DNA from: DATHSN01 sp035464115
Lineage (GTDB): Bacteria > Actinomycetota > Acidimicrobiia > Acidimicrobiales > SKKL01
Assembly (NCBI GenBank): GCA_035464115.1
Contig: DATHSN010000127.1
Coordinates: forward strand, 1-8,710
DNA: 8,710 nt
Reading direction: 5' to 3'
In this document: piece by piece, positions 1 to 6,733 of the stretch
Numbering within the stretch: the stretch's first letter is position 1
Layout: each line of letters opens with the position of its first letter
Program-made: the position numbers and the translations under genes
The notes under the pieces: model-generated
What the model saw: the letters and a program-made list of their open reading frames with translations, nothing else
What the model was told of the DNA's origin: nothing
The model's database searches: none

Positions 1-22
1 AAACCGCGCGGATTCCGCGGCC

Positions 23-38
23 GTCACCCGTGGGTGAC
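23..38. repeat. Short palindrome, 7-bp arms
   Basis: GTCACCC and GGGTGAC face each other across a 2-nt centre. The size suits a dimeric protein's binding site better than a terminator, because there is no T-run. It lies about 140 nt upstream of the PIN-domain gene. Its role is unknown, and chance occurrence in GC-rich DNA is possible. Confidence 0.4.
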
Positions 39-44
39 GATCGC

Positions 45-66
45 GTCGAATCGACGTCGAATCGAC
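45..66. repeat. Two tandem 11-bp near-palindromes
   Basis: The 11-mer GTCGAATCGAC occurs twice back to back (45-55 and 56-66) with no mismatch. Each copy is itself symmetric (GTCGA, one central base, TCGAC). Two abutting symmetric sites one helical turn apart are what cooperative binding of a small dimeric repressor would use. Type II antitoxins often bind such repeats, but no antitoxin gene is visible here, so the regulatory reading is inference. Confidence 0.5.
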
Positions 67-108
67 GCCGAGGGGCGGCTCCGCAGGGCGGCCGACCGCC
101 GGGCCGGG

Positions 109-159
109 CGTTCTTCCGGCAGAAGTGGTCGCTCAGCAGCCACTTCTGCCGGACGAACG
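109..159. repeat. 20-bp inverted repeat with 11-nt loop
   Basis: The arms at 109-128 and 140-159 are complementary at 19 of 20 positions. The inner 14 bp (TCCGGCAGAAGTGG against CCACTTCTGCCGGA) are perfect. The 11-nt spacer is 129-139. As RNA this would be a very stable hairpin, but no T-run follows on either strand, so a standard intrinsic terminator is not supported. It ends 20 nt before the PIN-domain start codon. It may be an operator, an unusual terminator of an upstream gene, or one copy of a dispersed palindromic element. Confidence 0.7.
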
Positions 160-179
160 GCCCCGCCGGGCCACCGCCG

Positions 180-593
180 ATGACCGTCGCGCTCGACACG
201 TCGGCCCTGGTGCGCCGCTACGTCCGCGCCCCCGGCCGCGACCTGGTGAACGAGGCCCTCGCCGCCGACCCGGTGTGGGCGGCCTCGGCCCTCGCCCGGT
301 CCGAGGCCCAGCTCGCCCTGCACCGCGTCGCCGCCCACCCCCGCCAGGCCCAGGCGCTGTGGTCGGCGCTGCGCGACGACTGGGAGGCGTTCGTCGTCGT
401 CCCCGTCGACGACCGGTGCCTGGCCCGGGCGGTGGAGATCGGCGCCACCTACGGGGTGCGCACCGTCGACGCCGTCCACCTCGCCGCCGCCGACCGGCTC
501 CCCCGCCCCGTCCGCTGGGTCACCTTCGACCGCCAGCAGATCCCCGCCGCCGCCGCCCTCGGGCTCGAGGTGGTGTCGCCCCTCGCAGGTTGA
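180..593 (+). CDS. PIN-domain ribonuclease, VapC-like
   Basis: This 137-residue protein has the size and acidic quartet of a PIN-domain endoribonuclease, the fold of VapC toxins. Seen in the sequence are D6 in the N-terminal LDTSAL motif, E42 in ARSEAQ, D97 in TVDAVHLA and D117 in the TFDRQ segment. These would hold the Mg2+/Mn2+ ions that cut single-stranded RNA. The ATG at 180 was chosen because the PIN fold starts directly after it. The frame stays open upstream to 30, but that stretch translates to Arg/Pro-rich filler across the inverted repeat. No clear Shine-Dalgarno precedes the start. VapC toxins normally follow a small antitoxin gene; none is visible in the 179 bases upstream. It may therefore be an orphan toxin, use a distant antitoxin, or be a non-toxin PIN nuclease. 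The family call is firm; the biological role is not. Confidence 0.85.
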   Translation: MTVALDTSALVRRYVRAPGRDLVNEALAADPVWAASALARSEAQLALHRVAAHPRQAQALWSALRDDWEAFVVVPVDDRCLARAVEIGATYGVRTVDAVHLAAADRLPRPVRWVTFDRQQIPAAAALGLEVVSPLAG

Positions 594-633
594 GGGCGAG
601 GCGCCCCACCCCGCCTCCGGGCACACTGGGGGC

Positions 634-1251
634 ATGGCCGCCGACACCCTGCACTGGTCCGACTCCCGCGCCGAGATCCACAAGATCGTGGTCGGCCCCG
701 TCGACAACAACGTGTTCGTCCTGCGTTGCCGCGAGACCGGCGACGCCGTGCTGCTCGACGCAGCCAACGAGCACGAGCGCCTGCTCGAGCTGTGCCGGAC
801 CCTGAACGTGCGCACCGTGCTCGAGACGCACGGCCACTGGGACCACATCCAGGCCGTGCCCGCCGTCCGCGACGCCGGCTACGAGGTGGGTGTCACCGCC
901 GAGGACGCCGCCATGCTCGACGCCTACGACTTCGTGCTCGAACCCGACTCGGTGCTCGAGGTCGGCCGCCTCCGCCTCCGCACCATCCACACTCCCGGGC
1001 ACACACCGGGGTCGATGTGCTTCAAGCTCGAGGGCGCGCCCGTGCTGTTCAGCGGCGACACCCTCTTCCCGGGCGGTCCCGGCGCCACGAAGTACGAGGG
1101 CGGCGACTTCCCCACCATCATCCGGTCGATCGAGGACGAGCTGTTCGCCCGCCTCGACCCCGAGGTGGTCGTCATGCCCGGCCACGGCGACGACACCACC
1201 ATCGGCACCGAGCGCCCCCACCTCCAGGAGTGGATCGACCGTGGCTGGTGA
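634..1251 (+). CDS. Metallo-beta-lactamase-fold hydrolase, glyoxalase II-like
   Basis: A 205-residue cytoplasmic hydrolase of the metallo-beta-lactamase superfamily. The di-metal signature is complete: H66-x-H68-x-D70-H71 in THGHWDH, H123 in TPGHTPGS, D142 in FSGDTLF and H184 in MPGHGDDT. Length and motif spacing match small glyoxalase II / YcbL-type thioesterases. The substrate cannot be read from the sequence. In actinobacteria, which use mycothiol rather than glutathione, a mycothiol thioester is one possibility (inference). The ATG at 634 gives an N-terminus beginning right before the first beta strand. CACACT at 622-627 sits where a weak -10 for a leaderless transcript would be. A weak 6-bp hairpin (598-603 with 612-617) lies between this gene and the PIN gene. 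The stop codon overlaps the next gene by 11 nt, so the two are probably cotranscribed. Confidence 0.85.
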   Translation: MAADTLHWSDSRAEIHKIVVGPVDNNVFVLRCRETGDAVLLDAANEHERLLELCRTLNVRTVLETHGHWDHIQAVPAVRDAGYEVGVTAEDAAMLDAYDFVLEPDSVLEVGRLRLRTIHTPGHTPGSMCFKLEGAPVLFSGDTLFPGGPGATKYEGGDFPTIIRSIEDELFARLDPEVVVMPGHGDDTTIGTERPHLQEWIDRGW

Positions 1252-1708
1252 CGCCGAGCCTGCCGCTCCCGACGAGCCCGCCGCTCCCGACGGGGGCGGT
1301 CTCCGTGGCGCCCTCCCGGCCGACCAGCGCCCCGTCGACCCCACGCCGGTGCACACCGACGACCTGCCGCCGACGCCCATCCGCGACCGCAACATCCCCG
1401 CCGAGGCGTGGATCGAGGCCCCCGACGAGCTGCTCCACCTGGGCGACGACATCGCCGCGCCCCTCGTCACCTACAAGCGCCGCCTCGGTCGGTGGCTGTT
1501 GTGGCGGGCCGGTCCCGCCAGCCGGGCCGACGCCCGCTACCTCGTCCTCGACGCCGACGACCTCACCCGCACCTACGCCTTCCGCCTGTTCCCCGACGGC
1601 ACCGGCGACGGCGTCGGGCCGAGCGGCACCCGCCACACCCGGTTCCGCACCTGGAAGGAAGACCTCCACGCCCACCAGGAGCCGAGCCCGGCCACCCGCG
1701 CCGATTAG
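1241..1708 (+). CDS. Conserved-looking protein of unknown function
   Basis: I do not recognise this 155-residue protein. The GTG start at 1241 overlaps the preceding hydrolase gene by 11 nt, which suggests translational coupling. Residues 1 to about 45 are rich in Ala, Pro and Asp and probably disordered, and include a duplicated EPAAPD segment. Residues about 50-140 look folded: acidic then basic stretches (DELLHLGDD, TYKRRLGRWLLWRAG), followed by a strand-like YLVLDADDLTRTYAFRLFPDG and a TRFRTWKEDLH segment. There is no signal peptide, membrane helix or cysteine pair. The protein ends inside the left arm of the 1703-1730 palindrome, so its TAG stop is part of that repeat. Codon use matches its neighbours and the frame outcompetes overlapping frames by amino-acid composition, so it is probably a real gene. 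Confidence 0.7.
   Translation: MAGDAEPAAPDEPAAPDGGGLRGALPADQRPVDPTPVHTDDLPPTPIRDRNIPAEAWIEAPDELLHLGDDIAAPLVTYKRRLGRWLLWRAGPASRADARYLVLDADDLTRTYAFRLFPDGTGDGVGPSGTRHTRFRTWKEDLHAHQEPSPATRAD
1256..1291 (+). repeat. Tandem 18-bp coding repeat
   Basis: Two 18-bp units (1256-1273 and 1274-1291) differ at one base (T1261 against C1279). The duplication is in frame and encodes EPAAPD twice in the probably disordered N-terminus of the unknown protein. This fits a simple slippage duplication. Confidence 0.8.
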
Positions 1709-1730
1709 CACTATGGCGGTAGTGCTAATC
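1703..1730. promoter_or_regulatory. Perfect 11-bp inverted repeat, candidate operator of sufCSU
   Basis: GATTAGCACTA (1703-1713) and TAGTGCTAATC (1720-1730) are perfectly complementary around a 6-nt centre. The repeat is AT-rich compared with its surroundings. It begins at the last sense codon of the upstream gene and ends 12 nt before the candidate -10 of sufC1, so it covers the -35 region. A bound dimer would block RNA polymerase. The half-site TTAGCACT/AGTGCTAA is the same as the core of the HrcA operator CIRCE, but CIRCE has about 3 bp more between half-sites. A hairpin terminator is less likely because no T-run follows. The binding protein is unknown; candidates are an HrcA-like, Rrf2-type or SufR-type regulator. 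Confidence 0.65.
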
Positions 1731-1742
1731 CGGCACGGCGCC

Positions 1743-1748
1743 TAGACT
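1743..1748 (+). promoter_or_regulatory. Candidate -10 element, leaderless sufC1 start
   Basis: TAGACT fits the TANNNT -10 pattern and ends 7 nt before the sufC1 ATG at 1756. Transcription would therefore begin at or next to the A of ATG, giving a leaderless mRNA. This agrees with the absence of a Shine-Dalgarno sequence there. With a 17-bp spacer the -35 position (1720-1725, TAGTGC) is a poor match and lies within the palindrome's right arm. Confidence 0.5.
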
Positions 1749-1755
1749 GGCCGGC

Positions 1756-2505
<750 letters not shown>

Positions 2506-2515
2506 TGGGCACCCG

Positions 2516-3754
2516 ATGAGCACCTCACTCGACGTCGCCGCCATCAAGAAGGACTTCCCGATCCTCGCCCGCGAGGTCGACGGGAGGCGGCTCGTCTACC
2601 TCGACTCGGCGGCCACCAGCCAGAAGCCCATCGCCGTGCTCGAGGCCATGGATGCGTACTACGCCACCATGAACGCCAACGTGCACCGGGGCGTCTACAA
2701 GATCGCCACCGAGGCCACCCACGCCTACGAGGGCGCCCGGGCCACCACCGCCCGCTTCATCGGGGCCGCCGAGCCGACCGGGGTCGTGTTCACCAAGAAC
2801 GCCACCGAGAGCATCAACCTGGTGGCCCAGTCGTGGGGCCGGGCCAACCTCGGTCCGGGCGACGCGGTGCTGCTCACCGAGATGGAGCACCACGGCAACA
2901 TCGTGCCGTGGCACATGCTGGCCGCCGAGCGAGGTTTCGAGCTGCGCTGGGTGCCGCTCACCGCCGACGGCAAGCTCGACCTCACCGACCTCGACCGGCT
3001 CCTCGACGGCGTGAAGCTGTTCGGCTTCACCGCCATGTCCAACGTCCTCGGCACGATCACCCCCATCCGCGAGCTCACCGACGCCGCCCACGCGGCGGGC
3101 GCGCTCGCCCTCGTCGACGCGTGCCAGCTGCTGCCGCACCTGCCCACCGACGTCGGCGAGCTCGGCGCCGACTTCCTCGCCTTCTCGGGCCACAAGATGC
3201 TCGGCCCCACCGGCATCGGCGTGCTGTGGGCCCGCCCCGAGCTGCTCGAGGCCATGCCCCCGTTCCTCGGCGGCGGCGAGATGATCCGCGACGTCCGCCT
3301 CGACGGGTTCACCACCAACGACGTGCCCTGGAAGTTCGAGGCCGGCACCCCGCCCATCGCCGAGGCGGTCGGGCTCGGCGCCGCCATCGACTACCTCGAG
3401 GCACTGGGGATGGAGGCGGTGCGCCGCCACGAGGTCGAGCTCACCGCCTACGCGCTGCGCACGCTGCACGACCGCTTCGGCGACACCCTCGTCGTGCACG
3501 GCCCGGCCGAGCCGTCCGAGCGCGGCGGCGTGCTGTCGTTCGCGTTCGGCGAGCTGCACCCCCACGACATCTCCCAGGTCCTCGACCAAGAGGGGGTCTG
3601 CGTGCGCGCCGGCCACCACTGCGCCAAGCCGCTGATGCGTAAGATGGGCGTCGGCGCCACGGCCCGAGCCTCGCTCTACGTCTACAACGACGAGGCCGAT
3701 GTCGACGCCCTGGGCGACGCCCTCGCGTCGGCGTCCGAGTTCTTCGCCTTCTGA
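2516..3754 (+). CDS. sufS: SufS cysteine desulfurase (group II)
   Basis: A 412-residue PLP-dependent enzyme that converts L-cysteine to alanine and holds the sulfur as an enzyme persulfide for cluster assembly. The PLP lysine is K227 in SGHKMLGPTG and the persulfide cysteine is C369 in RAGHHCAKPLM. The MEHHGNIVPW segment (123-132) supplies the histidine that stacks on PLP in this family. The short loop before C369 and overall length indicate the SufS (group II) type rather than IscS. D201 and Q204 contact PLP in relatives. Here the intervening residues are Ala-Cys (DACQ) instead of the usual Gly-Ala. The ATG at 2516 gives the standard N-terminus (DVAAIKKDFPIL). It begins 10 nt after the sufC1 stop and ends 19 nt before sufU, consistent with one transcript. 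Confidence 0.95.
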   Translation: MSTSLDVAAIKKDFPILAREVDGRRLVYLDSAATSQKPIAVLEAMDAYYATMNANVHRGVYKIATEATHAYEGARATTARFIGAAEPTGVVFTKNATESINLVAQSWGRANLGPGDAVLLTEMEHHGNIVPWHMLAAERGFELRWVPLTADGKLDLTDLDRLLDGVKLFGFTAMSNVLGTITPIRELTDAAHAAGALALVDACQLLPHLPTDVGELGADFLAFSGHKMLGPTGIGVLWARPELLEAMPPFLGGGEMIRDVRLDGFTTNDVPWKFEAGTPPIAEAVGLGAAIDYLEALGMEAVRRHEVELTAYALRTLHDRFGDTLVVHGPAEPSERGGVLSFAFGELHPHDISQVLDQEGVCVRAGHHCAKPLMRKMGVGATARASLYVYNDEADVDALGDALASASEFFAF

Positions 3755-3762
3755 CCCCTCCC

Positions 3763-3766
3763 GGAG
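3763..3766 (+). promoter_or_regulatory. Shine-Dalgarno of sufU
   Basis: GGAG with a 7-nt spacer to the ATG at 3774. It is one of the few clear ribosome binding sites in the window and fixes the sufU start in preference to upstream in-frame codons that would overlap sufS. Confidence 0.7.
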
Positions 3767-3773
3767 CCCCGCC

Positions 3774-4253
3774 ATGCCCGGCCTCGAAGATCTCTACCGC
3801 GAGATCATCCTCGACCACTACCGCAGCCCCCGCAATCGCGGGTCGCTCGAGGTGCCGCCCGCGCACCGCTCGGAGGGCTTCAACCCCCTGTGCGGCGACG
3901 AGATCGTGGTCGACCTGCTCGAGCACGACGGGGTCATCGAGGACATCCGCATCGGGGGCCAGGGCTGCTCGATCAGCCAGTCGTCGGCGTCGATGATGTC
4001 GGCCGCGGTCAAGGGCAAGACGGTGGCCGAGGCCCGCCAGCTGATCACCGCGTTCAAAGCCATGATGTCGATCCACGAGCACCGCCTCGACGGCGACGAC
4101 ACCGCCCCCGAGCCCGAGGTGCCCGATGTGAAGCTCGGCGACCTCGAGGCGCTGCGCGGCGTGGTGAAGTTCCCGGTGCGGATCAAGTGCGCCACGTTGT
4201 CGTGGAACACCTTGGCCTCGGGCCTCGACGAGATCGAGGGCTCCGACTCCTGA
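3774..4253 (+). CDS. sufU: SufU zinc-dependent sulfur acceptor/transfer protein
   Basis: A 159-residue protein of the IscU/SufU family. Ligand residues C40 and D42 (NPLCGDE), C65 (GGQGCSISQSS) and C139 (RIKCATLSW) correspond to the Zn-binding set of Bacillus subtilis SufU. The roughly 20-residue insertion before the third Cys (about 100-122, acidic and Pro-rich) marks SufU rather than IscU, which also normally has an LPPVK segment missing here. In characterised Gram-positive systems SufU takes persulfide from SufS by Zn ligand exchange and passes it to SufBCD. Being next to sufS fits that partnership. The N-terminus (LEDLYREIILDHYRSPRNRG) is typical. It is the last SUF gene of the plus arm; no sufT-like gene follows, and the next 158 nt are non-coding. 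Confidence 0.93.
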   Translation: MPGLEDLYREIILDHYRSPRNRGSLEVPPAHRSEGFNPLCGDEIVVDLLEHDGVIEDIRIGGQGCSISQSSASMMSAAVKGKTVAEARQLITAFKAMMSIHEHRLDGDDTAPEPEVPDVKLGDLEALRGVVKFPVRIKCATLSWNTLASGLDEIEGSDS

Positions 4254-4310
4254 GGGCTGCGCCGACCGCTCCGCGCGCTCGGGCGAACGCTACAAGTATG
4301 TGAACCACCC

Positions 4311-4340
4311 TTGCGCTCTGACGCTGAGTGCCGGTACGGT
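4311..4340 (+). promoter_or_regulatory. Weak candidate promoter of the EAL gene
   Basis: TTGCGC (4311-4316) and TACGGT (4335-4340) are separated by 18 nt and resemble a housekeeping sigma -35/-10 pair. Transcription would start near 4347, leaving a leader of about 65 nt before the ATG at 4412. Both hexamers deviate from consensus, so this is only a candidate within the 158-nt gap between sufU and the EAL gene. Confidence 0.3.
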
Positions 4341-4358
4341 TACTGGGCGTCATCGGAT

Positions 4359-4385
4359 GTGGAGGCAGGGCGAACAGGCCTCCAC
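4359..4385 (+). other. 8-bp stem-loop in the EAL gene leader
   Basis: GTGGAGGC (4359-4366) pairs perfectly with GCCTCCAC (4378-4385) around an 11-nt loop. It lies between the candidate promoter and the start codon and would form a stable RNA hairpin in the 5' leader. No T-run follows, so it is not a standard terminator. It may affect mRNA stability or translation. Confidence 0.45.
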
Positions 4386-4400
4386 GACGATGGGATCCCC

Positions 4401-4407
4401 GGGGGGA
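4401..4407 (+). promoter_or_regulatory. Probable ribosome binding site of the EAL gene
   Basis: GGGGGGA ends 4 nt before the ATG at 4412 and supports that start over the in-frame GTG at 4328. The preceding CCCC (4397-4400) could pair with it and mask it. Confidence 0.45.
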
Positions 4408-4411
4408 CGCC

Positions 4412-5296
4412 ATGGGCCAAGAAGCCGAGGTGGCAGGGAGCAGCGGCGCCGACACCCACCGTTGGCCCGTGGGCGAGTCCCTCGCTCGGGTGGTCAACCT
4501 GCGCAGCCTCCCCGTCGCCGCCCTCCAGGACGACGCCGTCATCGACCTGCGTGACCTCGAGGTCTGGTACGAGCCCCAGATCGACCTCACCACCGGCTCC
4601 CTCGTGGGCTTCGAAGCGCTGCTGCGCTGGCGCCACCCGGCCCACGGCCTGCTCGGACCCGAACGGGCCCTCGCCTCCGCTGATCGCTGCGGGCTCGAGG
4701 TGCACGTCTTGTCGCTCGTGCTCGACCACGCCTGCGCCGAGGCCGTGGCCTGGCGCGACGACGTCGACGAGGCCCCCACCGTGGCCGTCAACGTCAACCC
4801 CGAGGCCCTGTCGCACGCCTCGGTCGTCGACCTCGTCTCGGGCGTGCTGCGCCGCACCGGGCTTCCTGCCGCTGCGCTCCGACTCGAGATCACCGAGCAG
4901 GGCGGTGACAACGCCCAACCCTCCCCGGTGGTCATCGAGGGGCTCCGTTGCCTCGGCGTGCAGCTCGCCCTCGACGACGTCGGCACCGGGGCCTCGTCGC
5001 TGTCGCGGGCCCGCGACCTCCACGTCGACCAGTTCAAGATCGACCGCTCGTTCGTGAGCGGCATCGACACCGACCGCGCCGACCGCGCCATCGTCGCCGC
5101 CCTCGTGTCGCTCGCCCTCGCTCTCGACCTCGACGTGGTCGCCGAGGGCATCGAGACCGAGTCCCAGCTCGCCGTGCTGCGCGAGCTCGGGTGCGAGGTG
5201 GGCCAGGGCTACCTGTGGCAGAGGCCGGTGCCGGCCGAGTCGGCTCGGGCGATCGTGCGCCGCCGCGTGGCGTTCCCCCACCCGTCGCGCGGCTGA
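4412..5296 (+). CDS. Stand-alone EAL-domain cyclic-di-GMP phosphodiesterase
   Basis: A 294-residue protein with one EAL domain (about 45-285) and a short N-terminus without recognisable PAS, GGDEF, signal peptide or membrane helix. It should hydrolyse c-di-GMP to pGpG in the cytoplasm. Active-site residues are all in place: E68-A69-L70 followed by LRW, N127/N129 in AVNVNPE, E159 in RLEITE, D188-D189 in ALDDVGTGASSL, K209 in FKIDRSF, E245 in VAEGIET and Q265 in GQGYLW. The two small changes in loop 6 (DDVGTGA where DDFGTGY is usual) do not touch metal ligands, so activity is expected. It is co-oriented with sufU but separated by a 158-nt gap with its own candidate promoter. Its 3' end faces the dehydratase gene 29 nt away, with no clear terminator. 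Having no sensory domain, it may depend on expression level or partners. A functional link to SUF is not shown. Confidence 0.9.
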   Translation: MGQEAEVAGSSGADTHRWPVGESLARVVNLRSLPVAALQDDAVIDLRDLEVWYEPQIDLTTGSLVGFEALLRWRHPAHGLLGPERALASADRCGLEVHVLSLVLDHACAEAVAWRDDVDEAPTVAVNVNPEALSHASVVDLVSGVLRRTGLPAAALRLEITEQGGDNAQPSPVVIEGLRCLGVQLALDDVGTGASSLSRARDLHVDQFKIDRSFVSGIDTDRADRAIVAALVSLALALDLDVVAEGIETESQLAVLRELGCEVGQGYLWQRPVPAESARAIVRRRVAFPHPSRG

Positions 5297-5325
5297 CGAC
5301 GACCGCGGATCAGCGGCCCACCACC

Positions 5326-5619
5326 TCAGCCGCCGTCGGGGAGGGCGGCCCGGCGGGCCCAGTCGACGTCGAGCTGGGTGATGCCGCCGGCGTCGTGGGT
5401 GGTCATGCGGACCGTCACCCGGTTCCACACGTTGCTCCACTCGGGATGGTGGTCCATCGCCTCGGAGACCACCGCCATGCGGGCCATGAACCCGAACGCC
5501 TCGGCGAAGTCGGCGAAGCGGTGGTCGGCCACGATGGCGTCGCCCTCGCGGGTCCACCCGGGCAGGTCGGCGAGCGCGGCGGCGATGGCGTCGTCGTCGA
5601 GTCGTTCGGGTCGGGCCAT
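5326..5619 (-). CDS. Pterin-4a-carbinolamine dehydratase (PCD/DCoH family)
   Basis: A 97-residue protein, normal for this family. The signature block E63?-like region is clear: EAMDHHPEW (53-61) followed by WNRVTVRMTTHDAGG. H57, H58 and H75 match the three active-site histidines. The known reaction dehydrates 4a-hydroxytetrahydropterin, recycling the cofactor of aromatic amino-acid hydroxylases. Many bacteria carry the gene without such a hydroxylase, where it has been linked to pterin or molybdopterin metabolism. It begins 14 nt after the sufC2 stop and is the last gene of the minus-strand operon, so it is likely cotranscribed with sufB-sufD-sufC2. No Shine-Dalgarno is clear; the ATG at 5619 gives the standard N-terminus. 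Gene name phhB is used for relatives but is not assigned here because no partner hydroxylase is visible. Confidence 0.9.
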   Translation of the reverse strand: MARPERLDDDAIAAALADLPGWTREGDAIVADHRFADFAEAFGFMARMAVVSEAMDHHPEWSNVWNRVTVRMTTHDAGGITQLDVDWARRAALPDGG

Positions 5620-5633
5620 GAAGGGTGCGCGGA

Positions 5634-6418
<785 letters not shown>

Positions 6419-6422
<4 letters not shown>

Positions 6423-6733
6423 GGGATCTCCACCCACACGTCGCCGTCGATCACCTTCACGTCGTACACGGGAACCGCCTTGGTGGCAGGGAGCGAGCTG
6501 GGCTCGCCGGTCTCGAGCGAGAACGCGCTGCCGTGCTTCCAGCACTCGAGCTGGCGCGTGTCGCTGATCACGTCGCCCTCGTAGAGCGACACGTTCTGAT
6601 GGCTGCACCGGTCGCCGATGACGTAGACGTCGTCGTCGAGGCGCACCACCGCGAGGCGGTGGCCACCCACGTCGAAGCGGCCGGCCGCCCCCGAGGTGAG
6701 CTCGTCGAGGGCGCAGAGGCGCTCGGTGCTCAC
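6419..6733 (-). CDS. Rieske-type [2Fe-2S] ferredoxin of the SUF operon
   Basis: A 104-residue soluble protein with the Rieske pattern C43-x-H45 (DRCSHQN) and C64-x-x-H67 (LECWKHGS), spaced by 18 residues. The His pair and Cys pair would bind one [2Fe-2S] cluster. Length and lack of a membrane anchor match the small ferredoxin-like Rieske proteins of dioxygenases and of actinobacterial SUF operons, where it also sits between sufD and sufC. Its role there is not firmly known; electron supply to assembly or sensing are possibilities. The GTG start at 6733 overlaps the sufD stop by 4 nt and its stop overlaps the sufC2 start by 4 nt, so translation of the three is likely coupled. The second motif reads CWKHG rather than CPWHG, leaving the ligands intact. 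Confidence 0.92.

Noticed and set aside
30..179. N-terminal extension of the PIN protein from an ATG at 30
   Set aside because: The extra 50 residues are Arg/Pro/Gly filler, run straight through the 20-bp inverted repeat, and precede a PIN fold that starts normally at 180.
1703..1730. True CIRCE element or intrinsic terminator
   Set aside because: CIRCE has 9-bp arms ending in C/G around a 9-nt spacer; here the ninth base is A/T and the spacer is 6 nt. A terminator would need a T-run after the right arm, but CGGCACGG follows.
2525..3775. Long minus-strand open frame (416 codons) opposite sufS
   Set aside because: It is the antisense of sufS. In very GC-rich DNA stop codons are rare, so long shadow frames arise. 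Its translation is Gly/Val/His-rich with no recognisable motif, while sufS carries full catalytic motifs.
4354..4425. c-di-GMP (GEMM-I) riboswitch ahead of the EAL gene
   Set aside because: Fragments such as CAGGGCGAAC and GGGGACGC recall the GEMM consensus, but the helices that should join them do not form, the tetraloop and receptor are missing, and the second fragment runs into the start codon. A cmsearch with RF01051 scoring above threshold would reverse this.
5297..5325. Bidirectional terminator between the convergent EAL and dehydratase genes
   Set aside because: Only a 4-bp stem (CCGC/GCGG) without T-runs is visible in the 29-nt gap, too weak to call.
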